From the NCBI GenBank assembly GCA_902826835.1, contig CADEGH010000035.1:1-52712 (forward strand): 52,712 nt of DNA. Direction: 5' to 3'. The stretch is from an uncultured bacterium (GTDB lineage: Bacteria; Planctomycetota; GCA-002687715). The translations under genes and the position numbers were made by a program. This document shows positions 23,176 through 32,416 of this stretch, piece after piece; position 1 is the stretch's first letter; each line of letters starts with the position of its first letter. The notes below the pieces were generated by a model that saw only the letters and a program-made list of their open reading frames with translations, did not search any database and was not told the origin of the DNA.

Positions 23176-24258
23176 CTATTTGCGAGCGCCCACGAGCCCG
23201 CCGTTGACGAGCCGCATGAAATCCTCTTTGTCGGTCGAGCGGGAAATCGCCTCGTCCAGGAGAATGATGCGACGCTCGTAGAGCTGGAAGAGGGACGAGT
23301 TCATCGTCTTCATGCCTTCCTTGCCGCCGGTTTGGATCTGCGAGTAAATCTGGTGGGCCTTGTTCTCGCGGATCAGCGCGCGCACCGCCGAGTTGGCGAG
23401 GAGAATCTCCGACGCGAGAGAACGACCCGACCCGCTCGCGTGGGGCACGAGCTGCTGGGAAAACACTCCCTGCAGAGTGAAGCTGAGTTGGGTCCGGATC
23501 TGCTGCTGCTGATAGGCCGGGAACACGTCGACGATGCGGTTCATGGTCTGCACCGCATCCGAGGTGTGCAGAGTCGCAAACGTGAGATGCCCGGTCTCGG
23601 CGAGGGTCAAAGCCGCCTCGATCGTCTCGAGGTCACGCATTTCGCCGACGAGAATGACGTCGGGATCCTGGCGCAGCACGGACCGCAGGGCTCGTTTGAA
23701 CTCGTGGGTGTCCGAGCCGACTTCGCGCTGGTTGAACAGACACTTCTTGTTCGTGTGGAGGAACTCGATCGGGTCCTCGATGGTGACGATGTGCGACTCG
23801 CGCGTGCGATTGATGTAGTCGATCATCGCCGCGAGGGTGGTGCTCTTGCCCGAACCGGTCGCGCCGGTCACGAGGATCAGCCCCTTCGGGAGCCGGCAGA
23901 GCTTCATGCAGACTTCGGTCGGCAGCCCCAGCTCCTCGAATCCCCGCACTTCGAACGGGATGAGACGGAAGACGCCGGCGACCGTGCCCCGCTGGAAGAA
24001 CGCGTTGGTACGGAAGCGGCCGAGGCCCGTCACTCCGAAGCTGAAGTCCAGTTCGAGGTCTTTTTCGAAGGACGCGACCTGGTCGTTCGACAGCACGGAA
24101 TAGACGAGCTTTTTGGTCTCCTCGAAGGAGAGCGGCTCGTTCACGAGGTCGATCATGCGCCCGTGCAGGCGGATCTTGGGCGGAGATCCCGCCGAAATGT
24201 GCAGATCGGAGCCCCCGCGCGCGACGAGGGTCTCCAGGAGTTCTTCCAGTGTGACCAT
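23176..24258 (-). CDS. pilT: Pilus retraction ATPase PilT
   Basis: The 360-residue hexameric secretion ATPase depolymerises the pilus. Visible motifs are Walker A GATGSGKST, the Asp box (IEDPIEFLH), Walker B-like DPDVILVGEMRD and the His box TGHLTFATLHTSD. The C-terminal part (NSAVRALIRENKAHQI) corresponds to the AIRNLIRE region needed for PilT retraction. The start is ATG 24258 with GGGGGTGTC upstream; a frame extended by seven codons to 24279 also exists. A second PilT-like ATPase is encoded at 35389-36498. No PilB appears in the window. Confidence 0.96.
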   Translation of the reverse strand: MVTLEELLETLVARGGSDLHISAGSPPKIRLHGRMIDLVNEPLSFEETKKLVYSVLSNDQVASFEKDLELDFSFGVTGLGRFRTNAFFQRGTVAGVFRLIPFEVRGFEELGLPTEVCMKLCRLPKGLILVTGATGSGKSTTLAAMIDYINRTRESHIVTIEDPIEFLHTNKKCLFNQREVGSDTHEFKRALRSVLRQDPDVILVGEMRDLETIEAALTLAETGHLTFATLHTSDAVQTMNRIVDVFPAYQQQQIRTQLSFTLQGVFSQQLVPHASGSGRSLASEILLANSAVRALIRENKAHQIYSQIQTGGKEGMKTMNSSLFQLYERRIILLDEAISRSTDKEDFMRLVNGGLVGARK

Positions 24259-24382
24259 GACACCCCCCTCCGGGGGCATGGCCGTGCCAGGTTAGAGGCT
24301 CCGGCCGGGGCATCTATCGGCCAGAGGGTTCGCGCGGGAAAAGTTCAGGGCGGGGCGGATTTTGCCCGAAGAACCCGAAGGG

Positions 24383-26356
24383 TCAGTCGTCGTCGTGTTT
24401 GGGTTGGTGGGCGGCCACGAGCTGGGCCTGCACGGAGGCGGGAACCGGGTCGTAGTGGCTCGATTCCATCGTGAAGCTGCCCTCCCCCGAGGTCAGGGCG
24501 GTCAGCGCCCGTGCGTATTCCGAAGCCTCGGCCATCGGCATCTCCGCACTGAGGACTTGGTCGTCCCCCTCCTGGCTCATGCCGACGATCCGCCCGCGGC
24601 GCGTGTTCAGGTCGCCCGACACGTCCCCCATGAAGTGGGACGGGATCGTGATCGTGAGGCGCATCATCGGTTCCAACACGATCGGACGAGCCTTGTGCAC
24701 GGCCTCCAGAAAGGCTCGTCCGCCGGCAATTTTGAACGCCGCCTCGGAGGAGTCCACGTCGTGGTACTTCCCGTCGCGGATGCTGACCTTCACGTCGAGC
24801 AGCGGGAAGCCAGCGACCACTCCACTCTGCATCTTCTCTCGCACCCCCTTTTCGATCGCGGGTTCGAAATTGCGGGGGACCGACCCGCCGAAGATGTCCC
24901 AAGACCACTTCAAGCCTTCGTTGGGTTCGCCGGGAAGGACCGCGAGGTGGACCTCCGCGAATTGGCCGCGGCCCCCACTCTGTTTTTTGTGCCGGTAGTG
25001 GCCCTCGGCCGTCCCGGTCACGAATTCGCGATAGGGAATCTTGGGTTTGTGGGTGACGACTTCGACGCCGTAGCGATCCCGCACTCGCCGCAGCATCAAG
25101 TCGAGGTGGAGCTGGCTCATCCCCGCCACGAGTTGTTCGTGGGTCAAGGGTTCGCGGTAGGGATGGAACGTCGGGCACTCGTCGGCAATGCGGGCCAAGG
25201 CCTCGGAGATCTTCGCCTCGTCGCCGCGGGCCTTGGGCAAGACCGCGAGGCTGTACATCGGACGGGGGATCGGAATCAGCTCGACTTGGAGGTCCCCGGG
25301 ATGGGCACTCAAGGTGTCGCCGACATGCAAGCTGTCGAGTTTGGTCAACACGATCAGATCGCCGGGCAGGGCCTGGTCGATCATCTGCTGCTCTTTGCCC
25401 TGAGCATGGAAGATGTGGTGGCACTTCTCCTTCTTGTCGGCCCGCAAATTCGTGATGGTGTCACCCGGCTTCAGCACCCCTTGGATGACCCGAATTTGCG
25501 CGATCTTGCCGACGTGTTTGTCGGTCTGGATCTTCCAGACAAAGCCCAAAAACGGAGCCTCCTTCGTGGCGGCCATGAGCGCTCCGGTTTCTTCCGGCCG
25601 GTCCCGCGGGTAAACGCGACGCTTGACCGAGAGGGGTGACGGCGCCAATTCGGCGAGGAAGTCCAGCACGTCTTTGGTGCCTTCGTTCTTTTCACTGCTG
25701 ACAAAAAGCACCGGGAAGACCAGGCGCTTCGCGAACGCCGTGGCCTCGAGGCCGGCCAGCGCGCCCGGTTCGACGCCACCGGATTCCAAGTATTTCATCA
25801 TGGCCTCGTCGTCGGCTTCGACGACGGCCTCGATCCAGGCGGATGGTTGGGCGGGCACCTGCGCGGGGGCGCGCCAGGCCAAACAGCGCTCGCCGAAGGC
25901 GGTTCGGATCTTGGCGTAGACCTCCGGGAGTTTCCCGGGCTCCTGGTCGCACTTGGTGACCACGATCGCCACCGGCCGCTTCGCCGACTCCAACAGTCGC
26001 CAGAGTTTCTTGGTGTTGACCATCACGCCGCTGTGGGCGTTGACACAGAGCAAAGCGCAGTCGGTACCGTTGATTCCAAGGACGGCGTCCCCGAGGAAGT
26101 CGGGATAGCCGGGGGTATCGACGAGGCGGATGGCCTTTCCCTTCCATTCGCAGTGGCCCACCGCCACGCTGATCGAGTGGCCGCGCTCCTTCTCGTCGAC
26201 TTCGTAGTCGAAGTGGGAAGTCTTCTCGCGAACGGAGCCGGCGCGTGCCACGGCACCCGCCACGAAGAGCAGGCGATCCGCAAGGCTGGTTTTACCCGAA
26301 TCGCCGTGGCCAACGATCGCCACGTTGCGCACATCCTGGAGCGCGGAGGTCGACAT
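24383..26356 (-). CDS. EF-G-like translational GTPase (FusA2/EF-G-2 type)
   Basis: The 657-residue protein has the EF-G architecture: G domain with GHGDSGKTS (G1), DTPGYPDF (G3) and TKCD (G4), then domains II to V. The end resembles EF-G domain V (IPSHFMGDVSGDLNTRRGRIVGM). Unlike canonical EF-G, switch II has Tyr instead of the catalytic His in DTPGH, and G4 has Thr instead of Asn. It is also shorter than EF-G (about 690). These traits match the EF-G-2 paralogues described in Thermus and mycobacteria, whose role is not settled. An elongation or stress role is a family-based guess. AAGGAGAG lies upstream. It sits alone between the pilT and OmpA genes, on the same strand. Confidence 0.9.
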   Translation of the reverse strand: MSTSALQDVRNVAIVGHGDSGKTSLADRLLFVAGAVARAGSVREKTSHFDYEVDEKERGHSISVAVGHCEWKGKAIRLVDTPGYPDFLGDAVLGINGTDCALLCVNAHSGVMVNTKKLWRLLESAKRPVAIVVTKCDQEPGKLPEVYAKIRTAFGERCLAWRAPAQVPAQPSAWIEAVVEADDEAMMKYLESGGVEPGALAGLEATAFAKRLVFPVLFVSSEKNEGTKDVLDFLAELAPSPLSVKRRVYPRDRPEETGALMAATKEAPFLGFVWKIQTDKHVGKIAQIRVIQGVLKPGDTITNLRADKKEKCHHIFHAQGKEQQMIDQALPGDLIVLTKLDSLHVGDTLSAHPGDLQVELIPIPRPMYSLAVLPKARGDEAKISEALARIADECPTFHPYREPLTHEQLVAGMSQLHLDLMLRRVRDRYGVEVVTHKPKIPYREFVTGTAEGHYRHKKQSGGRGQFAEVHLAVLPGEPNEGLKWSWDIFGGSVPRNFEPAIEKGVREKMQSGVVAGFPLLDVKVSIRDGKYHDVDSSEAAFKIAGGRAFLEAVHKARPIVLEPMMRLTITIPSHFMGDVSGDLNTRRGRIVGMSQEGDDQVLSAEMPMAEASEYARALTALTSGEGSFTMESSHYDPVPASVQAQLVAAHQPKHDDD

Positions 26357-26480
26357 GGTTCACTCTCCTTGGCCGTGGCCTCGAATGAGGCTCAGATGGC
26401 AATCGGAAGCGTAAACCGAAGGACTCGACCTGGGCAAGGGCGGAGAGCCCGCAAGTTCGGGCCCGACCGGAGCGAAACGC

Positions 26481-27239
26481 TCAGCGATGCAGAACGACTT
26501 CGACCCGGCGGTTCTTGGCCCGGGCCGCGTCGGTCTTGCCGCTGGCCAGCGGGCGCTTCTCCCCGTAACCGACCACGTGCATGCGGTCGGCCGCAACCCC
26601 CTTGGTTTCCGTCAAGAAGTTCTTGACGGCCAAGGCCCGTGCGATGGAGAGGTTGGTGTTGTCCTTCCAACGATCGGCGGTGCGCTTCAGGGGGGTGTCG
26701 TCGGTGTGGCCTTCGACCGAAACTTTGTAATCCGGGTACTTCTTCAGGATGTCTCCGACCTTGCCGGCGAGTTTCTTGCCCTGGGCGCTCAGGTCAGCTT
26801 CTCCCGAATTGAAGAGGCTCTTTGCGCCCTTCATGCGGAGCACCACTTCGCCGTTGGCTCGTTCATCGACTTCGATGTCCGGATCGTCGATTTTGATGGT
26901 GCTCGCCGAGGCGACGGGCGCCGACGGAGCAGGCGTCGATACGGGGCGCTCGACCGGCGTTTGGTTGTTGTTGGGAGTCTGGACCAGAGGAGCCGTGGAA
27001 TTCCCGGCTTCCCGCTCCCGGCGCAACCGGTCGATCTCCGACTGGAGTTCGCCCCGTTGGCGCTCTTCCACCAGGCGCAAACTTTCCTGATCCGAGAGGC
27101 GAGCTTGGAGCTGGGAGTTGCGGGATTCCTGCTCCCGCAGCGCCTCGTCCTTCGCCATCACCACCTCGTCGTTGTTCGAGCACGCGCCCAAGCACGCCAA
27201 GACGGCGCTCATCCCCAAGCACCAAATGCGCACGTTCAT
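26481..27239 (-). CDS. OmpA-family peptidoglycan-binding lipoprotein
   Basis: The 252-residue protein has a lipoprotein signal ending in LGAC (Cys20). A coiled-coil region follows (about 30-80, with LQSEIDRLRRE) and then a Pro/Asn-rich linker. The C-terminal OmpA/MotB peptidoglycan-binding domain has ADLSAQGKKLAGKVGDILKKYP, VEGHTDDTPLK, NLSIARALAVKNFL and YGEKRPLASGKTDAARAKNRRVEV. The Asp and Arg that contact diaminopimelate are present. It should tether an envelope structure to peptidoglycan. The prepilin peptidase gene ends 46 bp upstream, so they may be co-transcribed and linked to pilus function (inference). Confidence 0.92.
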   Translation of the reverse strand: MNVRIWCLGMSAVLACLGACSNNDEVVMAKDEALREQESRNSQLQARLSDQESLRLVEERQRGELQSEIDRLRREREAGNSTAPLVQTPNNNQTPVERPVSTPAPSAPVASASTIKIDDPDIEVDERANGEVVLRMKGAKSLFNSGEADLSAQGKKLAGKVGDILKKYPDYKVSVEGHTDDTPLKRTADRWKDNTNLSIARALAVKNFLTETKGVAADRMHVVGYGEKRPLASGKTDAARAKNRRVEVVLHR

Positions 27240-27285
27240 CGACAGCCTCCCGGCCCGCCCCTTTCGAGTTCCGAGCGCGCGCCCA

Positions 27286-28164
27286 CTAGGCGCGCCCCCG
27301 TGCGAAAAGCGTTAGCCAACCATGCAAGAGTTCTGGTCCAAACCACATGACAAGCCACATCCCGGCGGCCAGAAAAGGGCCGAACGGAATGTAGCGATTG
27401 CGTTGAAAGCCGCGGGCGGACAGGCCGATCACGGCGCCGAGGATCGATGCGACGGCGAGGGCGAGCAACGCCCACAAGCCCAAAAGCCCGCCCATGGCCG
27501 CAATCATCTTGACGTCGCCGAACCCCATCGCTTCCTTCTTGAAGATCTTGGACCCGAGCCAGCCCACCCCGTAGAGGAGGGCGCTGGCCACGGCCGCTCC
27601 GGCGATTCCCGAAGCGAGCGCGTTCACGCGCGGGGCCCACTCGTGCGCGGAGTCCAAGACTCGCACGAACGGACTACCGTGCTGGAACCGCGGGGCGGCG
27701 AAGGCCAGCAGGGGGCCGATGATGATCCCGGTCTTCGTGATCTCGTCGGGAAGGATGTAGTGATCGAAGTCGATCAGGGAGAGAGCCAAGAGTCCGCCGG
27801 TCACGAGAGCCCCGACTCCCCATTCGATCCAGGCCTGACCTGCGCGCGGAGAGAGGAAGGCGTCACGACCGAGCGGACCCACTGTCCACATCGCAACCAA
27901 GACGAAGAGGCCAGCGGTGAACATCTCCACGGCAGGGTAGCGGAACGAAATGGGTAGACGGCACCGACGGCACTTACCTCGCAGCCAAAACCACGCGAGG
28001 ACCGGCACGTTGTCGTAGGCAGCGATGGGAGTCTGGCAGCGCGGGCAACGGGATGCCGGGCGCACAACGGACATGCACGCACGCGGAAGCCGGTAGGCCA
28101 CCACGTTGAGGAAGGATCCCACACAGGCGCCAATCGCCCCGAGGGCCCCCAGAATGACCGGCAC
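27286..28164 (-). CDS. pilD: Prepilin peptidase / N-methyltransferase PilD
   Basis: Inner-membrane aspartyl protease that cleaves and N-methylates the type IV pilin leaders. I choose GTG 28164 because GGGAGG lies 5 nt upstream; this gives 292 residues. Upstream in-frame GTGs at 28179 and 28233 are weaker. Signatures: GSFLNVVAYRLPR at the N-terminus, the four-Cys zinc region CPRC and CRRC, the catalytic Asp regions LIDFDHYILPDEIT and GFGDVKMIAAMGG, and several TM helices. The substrates are likely the two pilins at 19711-21206. OmpA lipoprotein follows downstream. Confidence 0.95.
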   Translation of the reverse strand: MPVILGALGAIGACVGSFLNVVAYRLPRACMSVVRPASRCPRCQTPIAAYDNVPVLAWFWLRGKCRRCRLPISFRYPAVEMFTAGLFVLVAMWTVGPLGRDAFLSPRAGQAWIEWGVGALVTGGLLALSLIDFDHYILPDEITKTGIIIGPLLAFAAPRFQHGSPFVRVLDSAHEWAPRVNALASGIAGAAVASALLYGVGWLGSKIFKKEAMGFGDVKMIAAMGGLLGLWALLALAVASILGAVIGLSARGFQRNRYIPFGPFLAAGMWLVMWFGPELLHGWLTLFARGRA

Positions 28165-28386
28165 GTCTACCTCCCGCACCTCAGAACCGCCGACGCTCGA
28201 CCTTGAGGAGCCTCCCCGTTCGCGAAACACCACTTCCGCTGGGGGTCCGGATGGATCGAGAGCCCGGCCGGACGGGCATTGTAGGATTGCGAAGTCGGGC
28301 GCGCAAGTTACTGGCCGGGCAAACCCGCGAGAAAAAGGCTCAAAAGCCGCCGATTCGCCCCCTCTCGAGGCTCCCCACCATGACAG

Positions 28387-28420
28387 TGGCCCCGCCCCAC
28401 TCGAAAGCGGGCCGGGGCCA
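28387..28420 (-). terminator. Stem-loop downstream of the large lipoprotein gene
   Basis: TGGCCCCG (28387-28394) pairs with CGGGGCCA (28413-28420). An inner stem and a UUCG loop on the transcribed strand add stability. It lies about 27 nt after the stop at 28447. No T-run follows, so it may be a 3'-end stabiliser or a weak terminator. The rest of 28165-28446 shows no gene. Confidence 0.4.
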
Positions 28421-28446
28421 GGGGAATCCGAACCGAGATCGGTTGA

Positions 28447-30909
28447 TCAGAAGCTGATGCTCATCACCCAGTTGTTGTAGCGCTGACGCATATTGGTCAG
28501 GTTGTCGTTGCGCAGGGTGACCCGGAAGCGGAAGAAACGCCGTCCCGCGAGCGTGAGGGGGCCGCCTCCCATGGTGCCCAGGACGGCGTCGTTTTGGACG
28601 CCATTGGCCGGGGTACCCGAGAAGAAGGTCTGGAAGCCCGACGTCGCACCACTGGGCGAGGTGGGGCCGGAAATCGCAGTTGCACCCTCAAGCTGCCAGA
28701 TAGCCGAGGTGTTGGCCGGCTGGTTGAAGGGCGAGGGGCTCAAATTGAATCCGTTATAGACGGGGATCGACCCCATCGGCACGTTCGTGTCATAGAACTG
28801 GGACTGGGCGTGCGAGACCATGTCCACGAAGGTGAGGCGCATATCATAGAACTCGCACTGAGAGCTCTGACCCACGTTCACCGGCCCGTTGAAACAGTTG
28901 GGGTTGGGAATCGGGGACATCGCCTTGGGAGGTCCGATCACCCGGCGTCCCGGCGCCGCGCCGGCCGCTCGGAAGCGGTTGATGTTGGAGAGCTGCGGGC
29001 CGGGAAGAATGTTGACCTCGAAGAGGAGGGAGCGTGCTCCCGTTCCCGAGCCGATGTAATCGAAGGGAGGAGTGAAGACCGGATAGGGGAAGTAGGTGGT
29101 CGTGAAGATGTTCGTGACGTAGTCCATCGGCCCACCGACACGAACTCCGCCGCCGAGGAGGGGCACCGGCAGGGTGGTCATCGGGCAGGTGTTAGGCGTC
29201 CCGGAGCCGTTGTTGGCAGGTGGGTTGGCGTTCAAAAGGTCCACCGGCTGCTGCGGGATGACGTCGTAGTTGGCGCCGAAGAAGGTGCTCAAGCCGACGC
29301 CGCCCGCCATGCAGTTGACCCCGCCGCCTCCCGGCACGATCGTCGACATGCCGCACCACGCGGTGTAGCCCGGGTAGGTGGTGCCACGAACATTGTTCAT
29401 GACCGGGCCCCACTCGATCAGCTCCAACGCGGCGCGCGGGCTTCCAAGGTCGGCCGCCTCCCAGATCAGCATGAGGTGGGAACCCCCCATCAGATTCGTG
29501 CCGGCGTTTTGCAGAACGCTATCGAAGGGTGCGAGCAGACCAGCCGGACAGGTGCCGCCGCTGTTGAAGCATCCCAAGGCCAGGGTGAGCATGCGCTGGA
29601 AGCGGGTGCCGAGGCCGAGGGGATTGCCCGTGAAGGTCGCCAGCGGCGACCCGTCGATGAAGGAGCCAGCCAGCGAGCCGGGAGTCGCGGCGGCGTTCCA
29701 GTTCGCTTGGTTGAAAACGACGAAAGCGCCGGGGTTGGCGTCACGCTTGAGAGTATCGGTGAAGTCTTCCGCGACGGTGATGCTGCCGGGGCAGCTCGGA
29801 TCCACTTCGGTGCGGAAAATGCGAGTCTGGGGGGCGAGCAAGGGGATGGCGACCGGCGGGCTGCCCTGGGCCAACCCGTCGATTTCATCCTCGATCGGGA
29901 GACCGGCGGTTCGGCCCACCCGCACTTCGATGTCAAATGGCCCCGGCCCGTAACCCGGCTGGGGAACAAAGGTAAGGACGGTCGCATCCAGGGGATCGAC
30001 GATGGGCTGGCCGGGAACCAGAGTGCCACCGGCCGAAAGATTGCGGATCGTGAAGTTCTTGAGCTGGTCGACGGTGGTGCCGTCGATGGGCTGAGAGAAG
30101 GTGACGATGATCGGATCGTCGCAGTTGATCGGATCCGCCACCGTGCCGGCCGCGCCGGAGAAGGCCTCGATCGACACCACTTCGGGCGGGAACGGGTTCG
30201 GACTCGTGGCCGCGCTCGACCGGAACACGACGCTCAAGTCGGGCTGGGGGCTGAAGGCGGGCACAATCACCGGCAAAAGGAACGGGTCGGTGCCGATGGG
30301 CCGCGCCGGCGTGCCACCAAACAGGAATGAGTTCGTGGCGGGGATGCGATAGGTCATCTCCGCGTTGATCGGAAAGCCCGGGAGCGGCGGCAATCCGAAA
30401 GGATTGTTCGGAGGGACGCGGGGATCCAGCACGATGGTGTTCGGCTTGTCGCGGTGACGGCCGACGATGTACGAAGGAAGGGTGGCACCCGCCGCAGCGT
30501 TGATGCGCACTTGAAGCGACTGCGCCGCCAACGTCTGGTTCACGTATCCGAAGTACGGAATGGTCGACGCGGTTCCCGGAGCCTTGCCCAGAAACACTCG
30601 GTTGTCGCTTCCCTGCTGCACAAAGCCACCGAAGATCCCGCCGTCGAGCGGTCCGTCGAAGGTGAATTCGAGGGCCTGGTCGACGAAGACCTGAGGAAGG
30701 CTGGCCAGCCCGTTCGGACCGACGCCCGAGGGCATGGTCGAAAAGCCAATGAAGGAGACGGCCTCAAGGATGCCGTCGGAGTTGCCTCCGCCGGCCGCTC
30801 CTCCTCCTCCACCACCGCCCCCACAGGCACCCAGGCCGAGCGCCACGAGCGTTGCGAGCGCCAACATGCGGGCTCGTCCCCCGATCGATCGAACGTTCAT
30901 CGAGAGCAT
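28447..30909 (-). CDS. Large lipoprotein with SbsA Ig-like domains
   Basis: The 820-residue protein has a lipoprotein signal with LGAC. A Gly-only run of eight and a Gly/Ala linker follow the lipid-attachment Cys. At least one Big_5/SbsA-type Ig-like domain is visible: PPEVVSIEAFSGAAGT, DDPIIVTFSQPIDGTTV, then VLTFVPQPGYGPGPFDIEV (about residues 240-330). The remaining C-terminal half is Pro/Gly/Asn-rich with scattered cysteines and is not recognisable. It is probably a surface-exposed outer-membrane protein. Its start is ATG 30909 (AGGAG upstream); ATG 30900 is an alternative. It is flanked by pilus-related genes but I see no direct tie to pili. Confidence 0.78.
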   Translation of the reverse strand: MLSMNVRSIGGRARMLALATLVALGLGACGGGGGGGGAAGGGNSDGILEAVSFIGFSTMPSGVGPNGLASLPQVFVDQALEFTFDGPLDGGIFGGFVQQGSDNRVFLGKAPGTASTIPYFGYVNQTLAAQSLQVRINAAAGATLPSYIVGRHRDKPNTIVLDPRVPPNNPFGLPPLPGFPINAEMTYRIPATNSFLFGGTPARPIGTDPFLLPVIVPAFSPQPDLSVVFRSSAATSPNPFPPEVVSIEAFSGAAGTVADPINCDDPIIVTFSQPIDGTTVDQLKNFTIRNLSAGGTLVPGQPIVDPLDATVLTFVPQPGYGPGPFDIEVRVGRTAGLPIEDEIDGLAQGSPPVAIPLLAPQTRIFRTEVDPSCPGSITVAEDFTDTLKRDANPGAFVVFNQANWNAAATPGSLAGSFIDGSPLATFTGNPLGLGTRFQRMLTLALGCFNSGGTCPAGLLAPFDSVLQNAGTNLMGGSHLMLIWEAADLGSPRAALELIEWGPVMNNVRGTTYPGYTAWCGMSTIVPGGGGVNCMAGGVGLSTFFGANYDVIPQQPVDLLNANPPANNGSGTPNTCPMTTLPVPLLGGGVRVGGPMDYVTNIFTTTYFPYPVFTPPFDYIGSGTGARSLLFEVNILPGPQLSNINRFRAAGAAPGRRVIGPPKAMSPIPNPNCFNGPVNVGQSSQCEFYDMRLTFVDMVSHAQSQFYDTNVPMGSIPVYNGFNLSPSPFNQPANTSAIWQLEGATAISGPTSPSGATSGFQTFFSGTPANGVQNDAVLGTMGGGPLTLAGRRFFRFRVTLRNDNLTNMRQRYNNWVMSISF

Positions 30910-31059
30910 CGTCCTGGATTCTCCTACCGCTGCCTCTTCCAGCAGCGTGGCTCATTTAGCGCCAACCGCCTCAATTTGCGAGGGGCCAGCCCGTCCCAAC
31001 CAAGGACGGGAATTGTAGGCAGGGGCAGGGCCTACCGTCAAACCGAGAAGGTTCGCGCC

Positions 31060-31087
31060 ATCCTATTACAGGCAACCGCAGTGCCAA
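31060..31087 (-). promoter_or_regulatory. Possible promoter for the large lipoprotein
   Basis: On the minus strand, TTGGCA (31082-31087) and TAGGAT (31060-31065) are separated by 16 bp. The predicted leader of about 145 nt has a 6-bp hairpin (GTAGGC/GCCTAC). The 30910-31216 interval holds no credible gene. Confidence 0.4.
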
Positions 31088-31216
31088 ACTGATGGCCGCC
31101 CAGCAGCCTTGCACTTTGGGGCATTTCTAAGGGATAAACGCGACGTGCGCGCGCGCACGGACCTCCGGGAGTGCAAAAGCGCACGGATCCTGGCGGGAGG
31201 AACGCCGGGATCAGGA

Positions 31217-32416
31217 TCAGGCCGGTTCGGGGAACGGACGGCCGCCGTACGCCAACACCGCGGTCTCCTCGCAGTAGGCGCAACGTGGGTCATCAGCTCC
31301 TCGCCGGGTGACCTCCGGAGGGATGGTGCCCCGCTCCAGCACGGAAATGCAGCCGGCATTTTCGCATCGAAAGCCATGGACGACCGAGTCGCGCGCGCGC
31401 GGAGCCGCTCCCGCCGGAAGGTCGACGGCGCCGAGACACCAGAGGATCAACGCCATCCGGATCGGGACCCCCAGCGCCGCCTGCCGAAAGTAGGCCGCCC
31501 GGGGATCTTGGTCGAGTTCGCGGGCAATCTCCCCGACCCGCGGCAACGGGTGGAGCACTACCGTCTGGCGGAACGGTGGCGCCGCCAAGAACCGGTGGTC
31601 CAAGATGGGTAGCGACCCCAAGGGCTCCGCCCCGGACATCCGTTCCTTTTGGAGACGGGTGACGTAGATGGCGTCGATCGAGTCCGGGTCCAAGGACATC
31701 GGCCGGACCTCCGAGCTCTCCTTGGCACCGCGCGAAATCCAGAGCGCCGGCACCTCGGGGCGAGACAGGACCGACTCCAGGCCAACCAAAGCGACGGGGG
31801 CGACCGCGTAGCCCGGTTCGCGACGGAGATCGTTGAGCACAAACTTCGGAAGCTGAAGGTCTCCCTGCGAAATCGCCAGCACGGACGCCCCGAATCGGAC
31901 GAGAGCGCGGGCCAAAGAGTGGGTGGTCCGGCCGTAGCGGAGGTCCCCGTAGAGCGCGACTCGCAGATCCGCGAGGCGCCCCCGTTCGCAGCGCAACGCG
32001 TAGAGATCGCACAGGGTTTGGGTCGGGTGTTCGTGGCTCCCGTCTCCCGCGTTGATCACGGGTCCCTCGGCAATCTGCGCCGCCGCCCGCGCCGCGCCCG
32101 CCGCGGGGTGTCTTAGGATCGTGAGGTCGACGTAAGAATCGACGATGCGGATGGTGTCCGAAAGCGACTCCCCCTTCGAAGCGGAACTCGTCTTCGGATC
32201 ACTCGAAGTGATCACTCTGCCGCCGAGCCGCAGCATCGCCGTCTCGAAGGAGAGTCGGGTCCTCGTGCTGGGTTCGAGGAACAGGCTGCCCATCAGCGTG
32301 CCGGGCAGGTCGGCCGCGTGCCCTCGGAGTTGCCGGCGAATGCGATCCGCCAAGTCCATGAGACCCAGGAGGGTCTCGTCGGAGAGATCATCGATCGTGA
32401 CGAGATCGCGCTTCAT
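31217..32416 (-). CDS. pyrB: Aspartate carbamoyltransferase catalytic chain fused to a PyrI-like zinc domain
   Basis: Transfers the carbamoyl group to aspartate, the committed step of pyrimidine synthesis. The catalytic domain (about 1-310) has STRTR (50-54), the Ser/Lys loop around SSASKGES (Lys81), HPTQ (130-133), GDLRYGRTTHS and HPLPR. The last 51 residues carry FRCENAGCIS and DPRCAYCE. Their cysteines at 351, 356, 379 and 382 give C-x4-C-x22-C-x2-C. This matches the zinc-binding domain of regulatory chain PyrI, whose nucleotide-binding domain is absent. The start ATG 32416 lies 29 bp inside the 3' end of the MnmE-like gene; longer upstream frames are dismissed. It is the last gene of the gspC-coaX-mnmE-like-pyrB unit. 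Confidence 0.92.
   Translation of the reverse strand: MKRDLVTIDDLSDETLLGLMDLADRIRRQLRGHAADLPGTLMGSLFLEPSTRTRLSFETAMLRLGGRVITSSDPKTSSASKGESLSDTIRIVDSYVDLTILRHPAAGAARAAAQIAEGPVINAGDGSHEHPTQTLCDLYALRCERGRLADLRVALYGDLRYGRTTHSLARALVRFGASVLAISQGDLQLPKFVLNDLRREPGYAVAPVALVGLESVLSRPEVPALWISRGAKESSEVRPMSLDPDSIDAIYVTRLQKERMSGAEPLGSLPILDHRFLAAPPFRQTVVLHPLPRVGEIARELDQDPRAAYFRQAALGVPIRMALILWCLGAVDLPAGAAPRARDSVVHGFRCENAGCISVLERGTIPPEVTRRGADDPRCAYCEETAVLAYGGRPFPEPA

Noticed and set aside
24271..24290. Sigma54-like element CTGGCACGG...GC upstream of pilT
   Set aside because: The GC lies 11 rather than 12 nt from the first G of the -24 GG, and sigma54 spacing is strict; transcription would also start almost at the Shine-Dalgarno.
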